A stretch of DNA of 64,000 nucleotides from Shimia sp. (GCF_022448905.1 NZ_JAKVCW010000002.1:186001-250000); one strand, 5' to 3'. Shown: positions 42,735 to 52,296, counted from the first letter of the stretch. Program-made: numbers and translations. The notes: generated by a model from the letters alone, not told the origin.

Positions 42735-42760
42735 TAAAAAAACGGCCCCTGAGGGCCGTT
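42735..42760 (-). terminator. terminator of the rodZ-like gene
   Basis: Stem AACGGCCC / GGGCCGTT with a 4-nt loop; on the - strand a T7 run follows, 27 bases after the rodZ-like stop. The + side also has AATTTTTT, so it may act in both directions. Confidence 0.85.
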
Positions 42761-42787
42761 AATTTTTTAGTCGTGAGCGAAATTGGA

Positions 42788-44005
42788 TCACTCGTCTGCG
42801 ACAACCACATTTTGCGCCGCCGCCAAAGCCACGATCTTTGCCAGTTCCGGATCACCGTTCAAATCCGCCACCGCAAAGCTCTCCTTGACCGAATCCGTTG
42901 CCAGCGCGAGGTTGCGCACCGTGCCGGTGCCTTCGCCTGCCGGACCGTAAAGCTCACCATTCACCTTGAAGTACACCGAACCGGACATACCGGCGCGCAG
43001 TGTGGGTGGCTCCTCCGTCGCAGGCAGGACATATTCCTCACCTGCGTCGAGAATTTTCTCAAACAAAACAGAGCCATCCGCTGCACGCACCCGCACCCAC
43101 GCAGGCCGCACCGCCATCAGCACTAACTCTGGCGCGTCGTCCTCAACCACCTTTGGCACAGGCAGTTTGTCCTCAACCGGCGTAGCCATCGCCACAGCCG
43201 CAGGGATCTCCGGTGTAAACACACCGATGTTGTTGGGGTTCAGTTGCGAAATCGGCGCATCCCGCGCCACCAACACCGGCACATCCAGCGCCTGTGGGCG
43301 ATACAAACGATCCAACGCCTCAGATGGCGCAAACACGCCTGCCCCGGCCGTCGCCACCTCTGTGCTCGCCCCGTCCGCATCTGTGGCCACAGGCGCACGC
43401 CCGGCCCCATCCAGCGGATCCAAGTCGCTCAGAACCACTGGAGATTGCTCCACCGGTGCCAGAGTAACCCGTTGAATTTCATTGAGAACCGACCAGCCGC
43501 CATAGCCAATCCCGGCGATCAGCGCGACCAGCACCAACGAGGAGCCAACCGCCCGCATCTCTACCCGCGACAGCAGCGATTCCTGCACCGGTGTGAACGG
43601 CGTGTTGGACGAGGAGAACGGATCATTGCCCGTCATCGCCGGCGCAATGGTCTCTGTCTTACGGGTGCCAGAGGCCTCCGCAGACATCCCATGTGCTGTG
43701 GAAAACCCACTTTCGGCGCAGAAAAACTCAAACGCCACTTCCGGATCCATATTCAGGTATCGTGCATAAGAGCGCACATACCCGGCAATAAATCCTGGCG
43801 TTTCAAAAGCAGAGGGATCGCAGTTTTCGATGGCTGCAATGTAGCTCGCTCGGATTCGCAGCTCCCGTTGCACATCCAGCAGCGACTTCCCCATAGTCGC
43901 TCGTTCGCCGCGCATCATGTCGCCAAGTTGCACGTCAAAATCGTCATACCCTTTCGGGCCTTCGTCTACCGTTTCGGTATCGCGCTTGAATCTGCGCCCG
44001 ATCAT
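42788..44005 (-). CDS. RodZ-like helix-turn-helix membrane protein
   Basis: A 405-aa protein with the RodZ layout: N-terminal HTH (about 26-95, LGDMMRGERATMGKSLLDVQ, RASYIAAIENCDPSAFE, FIAGYVRSYARYLNMDPE), a linker, a single membrane helix (about 150-172, SSLVLVALIAGIGYGGW), a 120-aa Pro/Ala/Val-rich periplasmic linker and a C-terminal beta domain of the DUF4115 type (LMAVRPAWVRVRAADGSVLF). RodZ links the MreB cytoskeleton to the cell-wall machinery and sets cell shape. It lies 110 bases downstream of hemA on the same strand but probably has its own promoter. Confidence 0.87.
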   Translation of the reverse strand: MIGRRFKRDTETVDEGPKGYDDFDVQLGDMMRGERATMGKSLLDVQRELRIRASYIAAIENCDPSAFETPGFIAGYVRSYARYLNMDPEVAFEFFCAESGFSTAHGMSAEASGTRKTETIAPAMTGNDPFSSSNTPFTPVQESLLSRVEMRAVGSSLVLVALIAGIGYGGWSVLNEIQRVTLAPVEQSPVVLSDLDPLDGAGRAPVATDADGASTEVATAGAGVFAPSEALDRLYRPQALDVPVLVARDAPISQLNPNNIGVFTPEIPAAVAMATPVEDKLPVPKVVEDDAPELVLMAVRPAWVRVRAADGSVLFEKILDAGEEYVLPATEEPPTLRAGMSGSVYFKVNGELYGPAGEGTGTVRNLALATDSVKESFAVADLNGDPELAKIVALAAAQNVVVADE

Positions 44006-44115
44006 CCCACTGGCCTCTTATTGCACTGCCGGTTCTGAAAGTCCCCGATTCGAACCGATCCCCTTGTTAGGTATGAATATAACACAAACAAGGGGTACTA
44101 CACTAAGAGTTCATT

Positions 44116-45339
44116 TTACCCCGCCATATCGGCACGATTCAGCGCACAGTGGCTCCAGAGGGCGTCCATTGCACCTACAAGAGCATCAATTTCCTTCGGC
44201 CCATGCACCGGCGACGGCGTGAACCGGAGGCGCTCTGTGCCGCGTGGCACAGTCGGGAAATTGATCGGCTGCACATAGATGCCGTAGTCTTCCAACAGGT
44301 GATCAGACAGCACTTTGGTATGCACAGGATTTCCGACAATCACAGGCACGATATGGCTGCCGTGATCGATGATGGGCAGACCTAGACCTTTCAGACGCAG
44401 CTTCAGAATTTGCGCCTGAGTCTGGTGTTTTTCACGCAGCGCCTGGTCGGTTTTCAAGTGCGCGACAGAGGCCGCGGCACCGGCTGCAACAGCGGGTGGC
44501 AAAGACGTCGTGAAAATGAAGCCCGGCGCGTAAGACCTTACGGCGTCACACATTTTTTCAGAGGCCGCGATGTACCCCCCCATCACGCCATAGGCTTTGG
44601 CGAGGGTACCGTTGATGATGTCGATACGATGCGCAAGGGTGTCGCGCTCAGTCACACCGCCACCACGCGGGCCATACATGCCAACCGCGTGCACCTCATC
44701 GATATAGGTCAAGGCACCAAACTCATCGGCCAGATCACAAATGGCTTCGATGGGGCCAAAATCGCCGTCCATCGAGTAGACCGATTCAAAGGCAATCAGC
44801 TTTGGCGCAGCTGGATCATCCGCCTCTAAAAGCTCGCGCAGATGCGCCACATCATTGTGTTTGAAAATGCGTTTTGCGCCCCCATTGCGGCGCACGCCTT
44901 CAATCATCGAAGCGTGGTTCAACTCGTCCGAATAGATGATCAATCCAGGGAAGAGTTTTGGCAAAGTACTTAAAGTTGCATCATTTGCGATGTAGGCGCT
45001 GGTAAAAAGCAGGGCTGATTCTTTGCCGTGCAGGTCGGCAATCTCGGCTTCCAGGCGCTTGTGATAGACGGTTGTGCCAGAGATATTGCGCGTCCCACCA
45101 GAGCCTGCGCCGGTCGCATCCACAGCTTCATGCATCGCGTCCAGCACAACAGGGTGCTGGCCCATGCCGAGGTAGTCGTTGCCGCACCACACTGTTATGG
45201 GCTGTTCTTCGCCATCCGGGCGTGTCCATGTGGCATGTGGGAAATGGCCCTGCTTCCGTTCAATATCGATGAACGTGCGATAGCGTCCCTCTTCGTGCAA
45301 ACGATTGAGTGCGTTATCTAGCTTTGCAGTGTAATCCAC
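44116..45339 (-). CDS. hemA: 5-aminolevulinate synthase
   Basis: A 407-aa PLP enzyme joining glycine and succinyl-CoA to 5-aminolevulinate, the first step of heme, B12 and bacteriochlorophyll synthesis in alphaproteobacteria. The start is a GTG at 45339 with AAGAAGGAAA 6 bases before it; the much longer open frame upstream is antisense to the M20 gene. Sequence is close to Rhodobacter Hem[50 protein letters not shown]-Lys248 in [16 protein letters not shown] perfect FNR-type box lies 124 bases upstream, fitting oxygen control. Confidence 0.97.
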   Translation of the reverse strand: MDYTAKLDNALNRLHEEGRYRTFIDIERKQGHFPHATWTRPDGEEQPITVWCGNDYLGMGQHPVVLDAMHEAVDATGAGSGGTRNISGTTVYHKRLEAEIADLHGKESALLFTSAYIANDATLSTLPKLFPGLIIYSDELNHASMIEGVRRNGGAKRIFKHNDVAHLRELLEADDPAAPKLIAFESVYSMDGDFGPIEAICDLADEFGALTYIDEVHAVGMYGPRGGGVTERDTLAHRIDIINGTLAKAYGVMGGYIAASEKMCDAVRSYAPGFIFTTSLPPAVAAGAAASVAHLKTDQALREKHQTQAQILKLRLKGLGLPIIDHGSHIVPVIVGNPVHTKVLSDHLLEDYGIYVQPINFPTVPRGTERLRFTPSPVHGPKEIDALVGAMDALWSHCALNRADMAG

Positions 45340-45462
45340 AGTGGCTTTCCTTCTTACCGGTCTGGGCGACCTGGCGTCGCAACACCCATCAGGGCATTGG
45401 CGCTCTTGTAGTCTTCTGTCGCGCTTTCCGCAATTGCTACCAAATGATACATCTTTCGCACA

Positions 45463-45476
45463 TTGATATCGATCAA
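45463..45476. promoter_or_regulatory. FNR/FnrL box upstream of hemA
   Basis: TTGATATCGATCAA matches the FNR consensus TTGAT-N4-ATCAA at all ten positions and is a perfect 14-bp palindrome. Its centre is about 130 bases before the hemA start and 86 bases before the divergent M20 gene. FnrL control of hemA is known from Rhodobacter sphaeroides, so activation of hemA at low oxygen is a strong inference. Confidence 0.88.
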
Positions 45477-45555
45477 AGAGTGAAAGCGCGAGTCTGGACA
45501 GTCGGATTTGGGGTGATACGGTCCCCGCAAATCGTCGCACCTGAAGGAGGCTTCC

Positions 45556-46929
45556 ATGACGCTTGACCCCGTTCTCGCCCGCATCGATCAGAATATGCCG
45601 GAGGCGATTGACCGCCTGTTTGATCTGCTCCGCATCAAGTCCATCTCCACCGACCCAGCGTTTGACGCAGATGTCGATGCCGCTGCCGATTGGTTGGTCA
45701 AAGACCTGCAAAGCCTTGGTGTGGATGCACAAAAACGCCCCACCACCGGCCACCCGATGGTCGTAGGTCACATTGACGGCCCCGGCCCACATGTGCTGTT
45801 TTACGGCCACTATGATGTGCAACCGGTCGACCCGCTTGAGCTTTGGGACCGTGATCCGTTTGATCCTGCGCTGGAAGACACCGACGCCGGCCAGGTGATC
45901 CGCGCCCGCGGCGCCTCTGATGACAAAGGCCAGTTGATGACCTTTGTCGAAGCTTGCCGCGCCTGGAAGGCCGAACACGGCGCCCTGCCCTGCAAAATCA
46001 CCTTCTTGTTTGAAGGCGAGGAAGAATCCGGCTCCCCAAGCCTTGTGCCGTTCCTGAAAGAGAACGCCGAGGAGCTGAGCTGCGACATCGCCCTGATCTG
46101 CGATACCGGCCTGTTTGAAAGCGCCGTGCCCGCGATCACCACCATGCTGCGCGGCCTGCTGGCCGAAGATTTCACAATCACCGGCCCCAGCCGCGACCTG
46201 CATTCCGGCATGTATGGCGGCATCGCCATGAACCCAATCCGCGTGCTGAGCGGCATCCTCGCTGACCTTCACGACGACACCGGTGCGGTGACGCTGGACG
46301 GCTTCTATGATGACGTCCCGGAACTGCCCGATGACATCCGCGCCCAATGGCAAGGCCTGAACTTCGACCATGCCACTTACCTGGGCGACGTGGGCCTGAA
46401 ATCCCCGGCCGGCGAGCAAGACCGCACCCCGCTGGAACAAATCTGGTCCCGCCCAACTTGCGATGTGAACGGCATTTGGGGCGGCTACACCGGCGACGGT
46501 TTCAAAACCGTGCTGCCCTCTCAAGCCTCTGCCAAACTGTCCTTCCGCCTCGTTGGACAGCAAGACCCGGACAAAATCCGCGACAGCTTCCGCGCCCATC
46601 TGGAAAGCCGCCTGCCGGAAGGCTTCACGGTTGAATACCGCTCCGAAAAAGGCTCCACCGCCTCGCAAATGTCCATCGAGGACCCGGCCTTTGAAAAGGC
46701 CCGCGTCGCGCTCAGCGATGAGTGGCCCCGTCCAGCGGCCTATGTTGGCTGCGGCGGTTCCATCCCAATCGCAGGCTTCTTCAAAGAGATGCTGAACATG
46801 GATTCGATGCTGATCGGCTTTGGCCGTGACGACGATCAGATCCACTCTCCAAACGAGAAATACAATGTGGAGAGTTTCCACAAAGGCACCCGCTCCTGGG
46901 CACGGATCCTGGCCGCGCTTTCCGCCTAA
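45556..46929 (+). CDS. M20-family metallopeptidase (dipeptidase type)
   Basis: A 457-aa zinc peptidase. Metal ligands are visible in [14 protein letters not shown] (His, Asp), [11 protein letters not shown] (bridging Asp), [13 protein letters not shown] (catalytic Glu and ligand Glu), and ALICDTG (ligand Asp). A dimerisation insert (about 190-330) and the C-terminal His ligand in the [15 protein letters not shown] segment complete the M20 pattern. Members cleave dipeptides or amide bonds. GAAGGAGG is 8 bases before the ATG. It is divergent from hemA; a strong terminator follows. Confidence 0.93.
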   Translation: MTLDPVLARIDQNMPEAIDRLFDLLRIKSISTDPAFDADVDAAADWLVKDLQSLGVDAQKRPTTGHPMVVGHIDGPGPHVLFYGHYDVQPVDPLELWDRDPFDPALEDTDAGQVIRARGASDDKGQLMTFVEACRAWKAEHGALPCKITFLFEGEEESGSPSLVPFLKENAEELSCDIALICDTGLFESAVPAITTMLRGLLAEDFTITGPSRDLHSGMYGGIAMNPIRVLSGILADLHDDTGAVTLDGFYDDVPELPDDIRAQWQGLNFDHATYLGDVGLKSPAGEQDRTPLEQIWSRPTCDVNGIWGGYTGDGFKTVLPSQASAKLSFRLVGQQDPDKIRDSFRAHLESRLPEGFTVEYRSEKGSTASQMSIEDPAFEKARVALSDEWPRPAAYVGCGGSIPIAGFFKEMLNMDSMLIGFGRDDDQIHSPNEKYNVESFHKGTRSWARILAALSA

Positions 46930-46953
46930 CTATTTGAGAACAATCGGACTCAC

Positions 46954-46980
46954 AAAACGCGCCTCCCGGGGCGCGTTTTT
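46954..46980 (+). terminator. terminator after the M20 peptidase gene
   Basis: Stem AACGCGCC / GGCGCGTT with a 6-nt loop and T5, 25 bases after the stop. Confidence 0.88.
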
Positions 46981-47056
46981 CGTTGGGGCCAACAAAAGGC
47001 GCAAAGATATACTGCGCAGCAACCAATTCATCGTCTCTGTTTAGGGGAGGAAGAAG

Positions 47057-47133
47057 TGGCGCGGTTGACGGGGCTCGAACCCGCGACCCCCGGCGTGACA
47101 GGCCGGTACTCTAACCAACTGAGCTACAACCGC
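47057..47133 (-). tRNA. tRNA-Asp (GTC)
   Basis: 77-nt cloverleaf on the - strand. Acceptor GCGGTTG pairs with CAACCGC, discriminator G and encoded CCA; D arm TAGCTCAGTTGGTTAGAG; anticodon stem CCGGCCTGTCACGCCGG with GTC; T arm GCGGGTTCGAGCCCCG-type. All canonical positions fit. A 5'-truncated second copy lies 63 bases upstream in the direction of transcription. Confidence 0.97.
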
Positions 47134-47196
47134 GCATATATCTTCGCCTTTCGGCATGTCCATTCCCGAAGGGCCCAGGACCTGGGTTGGTAGTGG

Positions 47197-47250
47197 TGGC
47201 GCGGTTGACGGGGCTCGAACCCGCGACCCCCGGCGTGACAGGCCGGTACT
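47197..47250 (-). pseudogene. 5'-truncated tRNA-Asp copy
   Basis: 54 bases identical to the 3' part of the intact tRNA-Asp (3' CCA through the T arm, variable loop, anticodon arm and the start of the D stem), after which the sequence changes abruptly at 47251. The identity extends one base beyond CCA. The D arm and 5' acceptor strand are missing, so it cannot be a working tRNA. It is either the remains of a tandem tRNA-Asp pair after a deletion or an attachment-site scar. Confidence 0.9.
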
Positions 47251-47340
47251 GGCAGACTCCCGCGTAGAGTGCTTTGCGCGCTGAATTTTTTGTGATTAGA
47301 TGCGCTTACTCGATTCAATTGCTTTTGAAGGAATAACCCG

Positions 47341-47532
47341 ATGAAACCACTTTATGCTGCCCTGTGTGTTGCCGGTATCACCCTTGCTGCGTGTTCTCAG
47401 CAAGAAGAGCCAACTCCGGTTTACGCTCAGCCAGATTTTGACAAGCGCGGCAACGCAAGCTGCATGGCCGGCTACGACCTGCTGACCACAGACACCGGCG
47501 CTCTGGTTTGCGCACCGGCAACTGCTGGCTAA
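47341..47532 (+). CDS. small lipoprotein (63 aa)
   Basis: Begins MKPLYAALCVAGITLAACSQ: a lipoprotein signal with lipobox LAAC (Cys 18). The 45-aa mature part is polar with a pair of Cys (SCMAGYDLL ... LVCAPATAG) that could form a disulfide. GAAGGAATAA is a good ribosome site 4 bases upstream. A strong terminator follows, so this is a free-standing small gene with real expression signals. Function unknown. Confidence 0.8.
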   Translation: MKPLYAALCVAGITLAACSQQEEPTPVYAQPDFDKRGNASCMAGYDLLTTDTGALVCAPATAG

Positions 47533-47557
47533 ACTTCAGCCACAGACTGGAATTTCG

Positions 47558-47584
47558 GGCGGTCCCTTCGGGGATCGCCTTTTT
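47558..47584 (+). terminator. terminator after the small lipoprotein gene
   Basis: 9-bp stem GGCGGTCCC / GGGATCGCC (one G-T pair) with a TTCG tetraloop and T5, 25 bases after the stop. Confidence 0.92.
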
Positions 47585-47706
47585 GATTCTGCCAAGCGCC
47601 TCAGCAGTCACAAACGCAGACACATTGCACGAAAGAAATTTGAAAGCGAAAACGCACTGAACACCCTTAAGGCAGGCGGATATTCAACGCTGGTAGAGGA
47701 GGTAGA

Positions 47707-47782
<76 letters not shown>

Positions 47783-47899
47783 GGTAGGCGGGGATTTAGA
47801 CCTTGGCGCAGGGACATGCAAGCCCCCTTTTTGAACTTTCTTTGCGTCTCGTCCAACTTCCTCATAGGGTGGCCGCAAAAAAAGGGAAACGAACACCCC

Positions 47900-48901
47900 A
47901 TGCCCGATCCAATTGTGCCAAAAGGCGTTGCCCACGTCGCTGTTGATGTGGTCGAGACCCCTGATCCCATTGTCTTTGCGCTGCAACCGAACCTGTCGAT
48001 GCTGGCCTTCACCTCCGCGGTGGAAACCCTGCGCATCGCCAATCAGCTCACAGGACAGATTCTCTATACTTGGACCACCATGTCAGAGACCGGCGAAAAC
48101 GTGCGCTGCTCCAACGGCATCGAGATCGGTATCGACGCCCCATTGGGGGACACCCCGGCCAGCGCCTGTGTCTTTGTCTGCTCTGGCGTAGAACCTGAGC
48201 GCGCCGCCACTCCCAAAGTCGCCGATTGGATTCGCCACCAATGGCGCATGGGCCGCCGGGTCGGCGGGCTTTGTACCGGCGCGTTTACCTTGGCCAAGGC
48301 GGGCATTCTGGAAGGCAAGGACTTCACTCTGCATTGGGAAAACATCACGCCTTTCCGTGAGCAATATCCAACGCTGGATCCCCTCGAGCAGCTCTACGCC
48401 ATCGATGACCGCATCATGACCTGCGGTGGTGGCGTCGCGGCGATGGATCTGTTCCTGAAGCTAATCTACGACCGCCACGGTGCCCCCCTCGCCCGCGCAG
48501 TGCTCAATATGTGCCTGCACACGGTCCAACGCTCAGAAACTGACCGCCAGCAAAGTTCAACCGCTGCTGTGATCGGCAACCGTAACGACAAGCTAGTGAA
48601 GATCATCGCCCACTTTGAGGAAAACCTCGAAGAGTCCATCGACCTCGATCAAGTCGCCCGCAGCCTCGGCGTGTCCCGCCGCCAGATGGAGCGCCTGTTC
48701 AAAACCCACCTGAACACGACCCCGAAACGCTTCTTGCAAGACCTGCGCCTGCAACGCGCGCGCATACTGCTGGCCGAGACCGATATGCCTGTTGTCGATG
48801 TGGCCATCGCATGCGGCTATGAATCCGCTGGAAACTTCTCCAAACGCTTCCGCGAGGCCTATGGCATCTCGCCTCACCGGTTCTCCGCAGGGCACGGATA
48901 G
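47900..48901 (+). CDS. GlxA-family (DJ-1/PfpI plus AraC) transcriptional regulator
   Basis: A 333-aa regulator from the ATG at 47900. The N-terminal DJ-1/PfpI-like domain (about 20-190) has LQPNLSMLAFTSAVETLRIA and GGLCTGAFTLAKAGIL, where the Cys is at the usual nucleophile-elbow position. The C-terminal AraC domain (about 225-330) has two HTH units: DLDQVARSLGVSRRQMERLF and PVVDVAIACGYESAGNFSKR FREAYG type (split here). Relatives such as GbdR and ArgR-type regulators control catabolism of betaine, carnitine or arginine; the inducer here is unknown. It follows tRNA-Val copy 1, which is on the other strand. Confidence 0.9.
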   Translation: MPDPIVPKGVAHVAVDVVETPDPIVFALQPNLSMLAFTSAVETLRIANQLTGQILYTWTTMSETGENVRCSNGIEIGIDAPLGDTPASACVFVCSGVEPERAATPKVADWIRHQWRMGRRVGGLCTGAFTLAKAGILEGKDFTLHWENITPFREQYPTLDPLEQLYAIDDRIMTCGGGVAAMDLFLKLIYDRHGAPLARAVLNMCLHTVQRSETDRQQSSTAAVIGNRNDKLVKIIAHFEENLEESIDLDQVARSLGVSRRQMERLFKTHLNTTPKRFLQDLRLQRARILLAETDMPVVDVAIACGYESAGNFSKRFREAYGISPHRFSAGHG

Positions 48902-49234
48902 CTGGCGCGCGGGGCGATCATCGGCAACCTGTTGCCCAATGAACAGCCCCCTACACCTTTGATTGATTTCAAGTACTTTTTAGTTCACCTTTAACGGCAC
49001 CAAAGTCATTCAGATCCTTATTTCAAAACCACCGAGAACACTTCAAAAGCGGCAAAAGGCCAGCATCGTTGGCAAATAAACTTAAAGCCTGCCACCGGGC
49101 TAACGAACGGCGAGTTTAGAATACTCAAAGCGGGCCGCGAACCAACAGCCGCCCGGCCTCTTTTTTAACGCCGTGGATCAAAGCCAATTTGATTTCCAAC
49201 GTTTTGCCGGCGCAACTAAACTAGAGTTTTGACC
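48902..49234. other. 333-bp non-coding region before the RTX gene
   Basis: AT-richer than the surroundings. It holds a near-match to an FNR box (TTGAT-TGAT-TTCAA, 48959-48972, 9 of 10), a possible weak terminator for the GlxA gene (CGGGC 49131-49135 with GCCCG 49151-49155, then T6 at 49161-49166), and presumably the RTX promoter, which I cannot pinpoint. Confidence 0.4.
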
Positions 49235-52200
49235 ATGCCAGATGATCATTCAAACACGACTACCGGCGCAACCGAACTGACTCTGGGCACCGATTTTTTC
49301 GGCACTCTGGACTATTACTTAGACGTTGATTTCTTTTCCATTCATCTTCTCGCGGGGCAGACCTACCGATTTGATTTTGAACTGGAAGAAGCCCCCTTCC
49401 CCGCCCTGAGGCTCGGAATTCTGGACAGCAACGGGAACTACCTTAACTGGATATCCGATGTCACCTTCACCGCCTTAACCTTCCGTCCAACGGTCTCGGG
49501 GCAATACTTCCTCGAAGTTTCCAACCACTATATCGAAAGCGAAGGTGACGAAACTTATGAAGGCGACTACACAGGAAGTGTTCAGGTCATCGCCGACGAC
49601 TTCCCCAAGAAGCCTATCCCATCGGATGGAGCCATTGGTCCAGGCGACACGGTCGCTGGAACAGTTGACTACAAAAACGACACAGACGCGGTACGCATCA
49701 ACGTTGAAGAGGCGGGCATTTACAGAGTCACCCTAAACGACGCGTCATCCGACTTGTGGGCTAACCTCAATCAACCCTACAGCTCCGAAACTTGGCGATC
49801 AGATTCAGAAGGAAATCGCGAGCTGCTTTTTGTTGCCGGCTCCGAGACACCTGTTGAGTTTTCCGTGAGGGGGGCAACGGCCGGCGCCACATATTCTTAC
49901 ACAGTAGAGCGCATCGGCACCGACGATCACAGCGACGAGCATGCAAAAGCAACACAACTGCAAGACGGGGACGCGCTCGACAGCAATATCGCCTTTGTTG
50001 ATGAGGTTGATGCCTTCGAAATCGCAGGAGTCGCCGGCTCAACATACACTGTCACCATCGACCTTACCGAACCATCCTCTCAAGAGGGTCTCTATACGTC
50101 ACTAAGAGATATTTACGATGAAAAGGCGTCAGCCACAAAAACCACTACGGCCACACAGATAACCTATGAGTGGACGCTCCGAACGGACACGTCTTATTTT
50201 TTGGAAGTAGGATCCGGCAACTACTTCACCCGCGGTCCTGACTACACCGCGTTTGGCGACTACACCGTGTCGCTCGCTGTGGTCAAAGGACAAAAACCTG
50301 TCTGGGGAAACCACACCGATGAGCTGTTTTTAGGAACCGACGAGGCCGAATTGTTTCGCACCCAAGAGGGCAACGACACGGTCCATTCTGGAAAAGGCGA
50401 CGACAGCGTGTACCTCATGGAGGGCGACGACTACGTGATTGCTGGCGGTGGCCGCGAACTCTTCCATGGCGGCGGGGGCCATGATCGCATCAGCTATTAC
50501 TACAGCCCGACTGGCGTGAAAATTAACCTCGAGACCAACGAGGTCTCGGGATCACGGGCTGCGAACGACGAGATTTTTACATTCGAGAGCGCAGACGGCT
50601 CCAACACCGGCAATGACATCATCTGGGGCACCAGCTCCGACAACACAATCCGCACCCATGGCGGCGATGACCGAGCCTACGCGGGAAAAGGCAATGATCG
50701 GGTATTTCTAGGAGCTGGCGATGACTATGTGCTTGTCGGCGGTGGCGCCGAAGAATTCCACGGCGGTGAAGGCAGCGACCACATCAGCTATTACAAAAGT
50801 AGGCGCGGCGTGACCGTCAACTTGGAAACCAATGACGTGTCAGGCAGCTGGGCAGAAAACGACAAAATTAGCGGCTTTGAAAACGTTTCCGGCTCCAAAA
50901 CTGGCCACGACCGAATCTACGGCACGGCAGGCGCCAACACCATCAAGACCTACAGCGGCAACGACAAGGTTTATGCCCGCGGCGGGGATGATCGAGTCTT
51001 ACTCGGCGACGGCAACGACTATGTTCTGGTCGGGGATGGCGCAGGCACATACCGCGGCGGAGACGGCAACGACTACATCAGCTATTACCACAGCACCGGT
51101 GGCGTGGAGTTAGACTTGGACAGCAGTCGAGAGTCCGGTGGCTGGGCGGAGAATGATAGCATCCATGGCTTTGAAAGCGCCTCCGGCTCAAAAACCGGCA
51201 ATGACGTGATCTACGGCACGGCAGGAGCCAACACCATCAAGACCTACAGCGGCAACGACAAGGTTTATGCCCGCGGCGGGGATGATCGAGTCTTACTCGG
51301 CGACGGCAACGACTATGTTCTGGTCGGGGATGGCGCAGGCACATACCGCGGCGGAGACGGCAACGATTACATCAGCTATTACAATCATGCCAATGGTGTG
51401 TCTCTCAACCTGGAAACCAATAGCGTAATGGGCGCCGGAGTGGATGGCCATATCATCAGTGGCTTTGAAAACGCCTCTGGCTCGGAGACGGGCAGCGACA
51501 CGATTTACGGAAGTGCGACACACAATAGACTCAAGACCTACGGCGGAGATGACCTTGTCCATGCCGGACGCGGTCGGGACACCGTCTATTCCGGCACCGG
51601 CAACGACCAGGTGTTCCTGGGCGATGGCGACGATTTTGCCGTCTCAGGTGGCGGCACCGACCACTATGATGGCGGGAGCGGCTTTGACATGGTCAACTAC
51701 ACTAACAGCGCGTCCGGCGTGGTCATCGACCTTGCTGCCAACACGGCCTCCGGCGGTTGGGCAGAAGGTGACACATTGGTCAGCATCGAGGGTATCTCCG
51801 GCTCAGACGGCGGCCACGACCAACTCGCCGGGAACGCCGAGAGAAACTACCTTGATGGATTTGCGGGCAACGACACCCTGTACGGCCGGGACGGAGATGA
51901 CTTGCTGGCCGGCAGAGCTGGCGACGATGTGTTGTTTGGCGGCAATGGCGACGACCGCTTGTCCGTTGGTGCTGGCACCAACGCAATGACCGGCGGCTCC
52001 GGCTACGATACTTTCGATTTCAAAATGGAAGACTTCGAAGGAGGCGCCGCAAGCCACACGGTCATTGAAGACTTCGAAGATGACGTGGACACGCTTGAAA
52101 TCAACAGCAGCGGTCAGGTGGATGAAGACATCATTTCCTATGCCACACAGCAAGGCAACGATGTCGTGTTCTCGAACTTTGGCAATACGACCCTGATCAT

Positions 52201-52255
52201 CAGAGATATGACAATCGCCGACCTGCAGGACGACGTGGACTTCAACTGGATCTAA
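49235..52255 (+). CDS. large RTX (hemolysin-type Ca-binding repeat) secreted protein
   Basis: 1006 aa from the ATG at 49235. No N-terminal signal peptide. The first 345 residues contain three beta domains that resemble PPC modules (TLDYYLDVDFFSIHLLAGQT, AGTVDYKNDTDAVRINVEEA, SNIAFVDEVDAFEIAGVAGS). From about residue 355 onward come RTX nonapeptides (GNDTVHSGKGDDSVYLMEGD, GGDDRVLLGDGNDYVLVGD) in blocks of about 98 residues, the central two being nearly identical. The end (DFNWI after an aspartate-rich segment) fits a C-terminal type I secretion signal. Calcium binding after secretion would fold the repeats. No type I exporter genes are nearby. Enzyme activity is not evident; it could be a surface or adhesive protein. 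Confidence 0.9.
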   Translation: MPDDHSNTTTGATELTLGTDFFGTLDYYLDVDFFSIHLLAGQTYRFDFELEEAPFPALRLGILDSNGNYLNWISDVTFTALTFRPTVSGQYFLEVSNHYIESEGDETYEGDYTGSVQVIADDFPKKPIPSDGAIGPGDTVAGTVDYKNDTDAVRINVEEAGIYRVTLNDASSDLWANLNQPYSSETWRSDSEGNRELLFVAGSETPVEFSVRGATAGATYSYTVERIGTDDHSDEHAKATQLQDGDALDSNIAFVDEVDAFEIAGVAGSTYTVTIDLTEPSSQEGLYTSLRDIYDEKASATKTTTATQITYEWTLRTDTSYFLEVGSGNYFTRGPDYTAFGDYTVSLAVVKGQKPVWGNHTDELFLGTDEAELFRTQEGNDTVHSGKGDDSVYLMEGDDYVIAGGGRELFHGGGGHDRISYYYSPTGVKINLETNEVSGSRAANDEIFTFESADGSNTGNDIIWGTSSDNTIRTHGGDDRAYAGKGNDRVFLGAGDDYVLVGGGAEEFHGGEGSDHISYYKSRRGVTVNLETNDVSGSWAENDKISGFENVSGSKTGHDRIYGTAGANTIKTYSGNDKVYARGGDDRVLLGDGNDYVLVGDGAGTYRGGDGNDYISYYHSTGGVELDLDSSRESGGWAENDSIHGFESASGSKTGNDVIYGTAGANTIKTYSGNDKVYARGGDDRVLLGDGNDYVLVGDGAGTYRGGDGNDYISYYNHANGVSLNLETNSVMGAGVDGHIISGFENASGSETGSDTIYGSATHNRLKTYGGDDLVHAGRGRDTVYSGTGNDQVFLGDGDDFAVSGGGTDHYDGGSGFDMVNYTNSASGVVIDLAANTASGGWAEGDTLVSIEGISGSDGGHDQLAGNAERNYLDGFAGNDTLYGRDGDDLLAGRAGDDVLFGGNGDDRLSVGAGTNAMTGGSGYDTFDFKMEDFEGGAASHTVIEDFEDDVDTLEINSSGQVDEDIISYATQQGNDVVFSNFGNTTLIIRDMTIADLQDDVDFNWI
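50921..51382 (+). repeat. near-identical 168-bp direct repeat inside the RTX gene
   Basis: Copies at 50921-51088 and 51215-51382 differ at only two bases that I can find and encode the same 56 residues (GTAGANTIKTYSGNDKVYAR at the start, GGDGNDYISYY at the end). The offset is 294 bases, i.e. 98 codons, equal to the repeat unit of the protein. The flanking parts of the units are clearly diverged. Confidence 0.92.
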
Positions 52256-52269
52256 CTCTAACGAGAGAA

Positions 52270-52296
52270 GGCACTGCAGCCGCGCGGTGCCCTTTT
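52270..52296 (+). terminator. terminator after the RTX gene
   Basis: GGCAC (52270-52274) pairs with GTGCC (52287-52291), inner bases partly pair, followed by CTTTTCTTTT, 15 bases after the stop. Confidence 0.7.

Noticed and set aside
45340-46881. Apparent 514-residue N-terminal extension of HemA in the same open frame
   Set aside because: It is antisense to the well-supported M20 peptidase gene, has no protein-like motifs, and HemA has a GTG start with a good ribosome site and a length identical to known HemA.
48959-48972. FNR box upstream of the RTX gene
   Set aside because: TTGAT-TGAT-TTCAA misses one conserved position and lies about 270 bases from the gene in an AT-rich gap; too weak to call.
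50341-52050. CRISPR-like array
   Set aside because: The regular repeats in this stretch are protein-coding RTX nonapeptides in one continuous frame, not repeat-spacer units.
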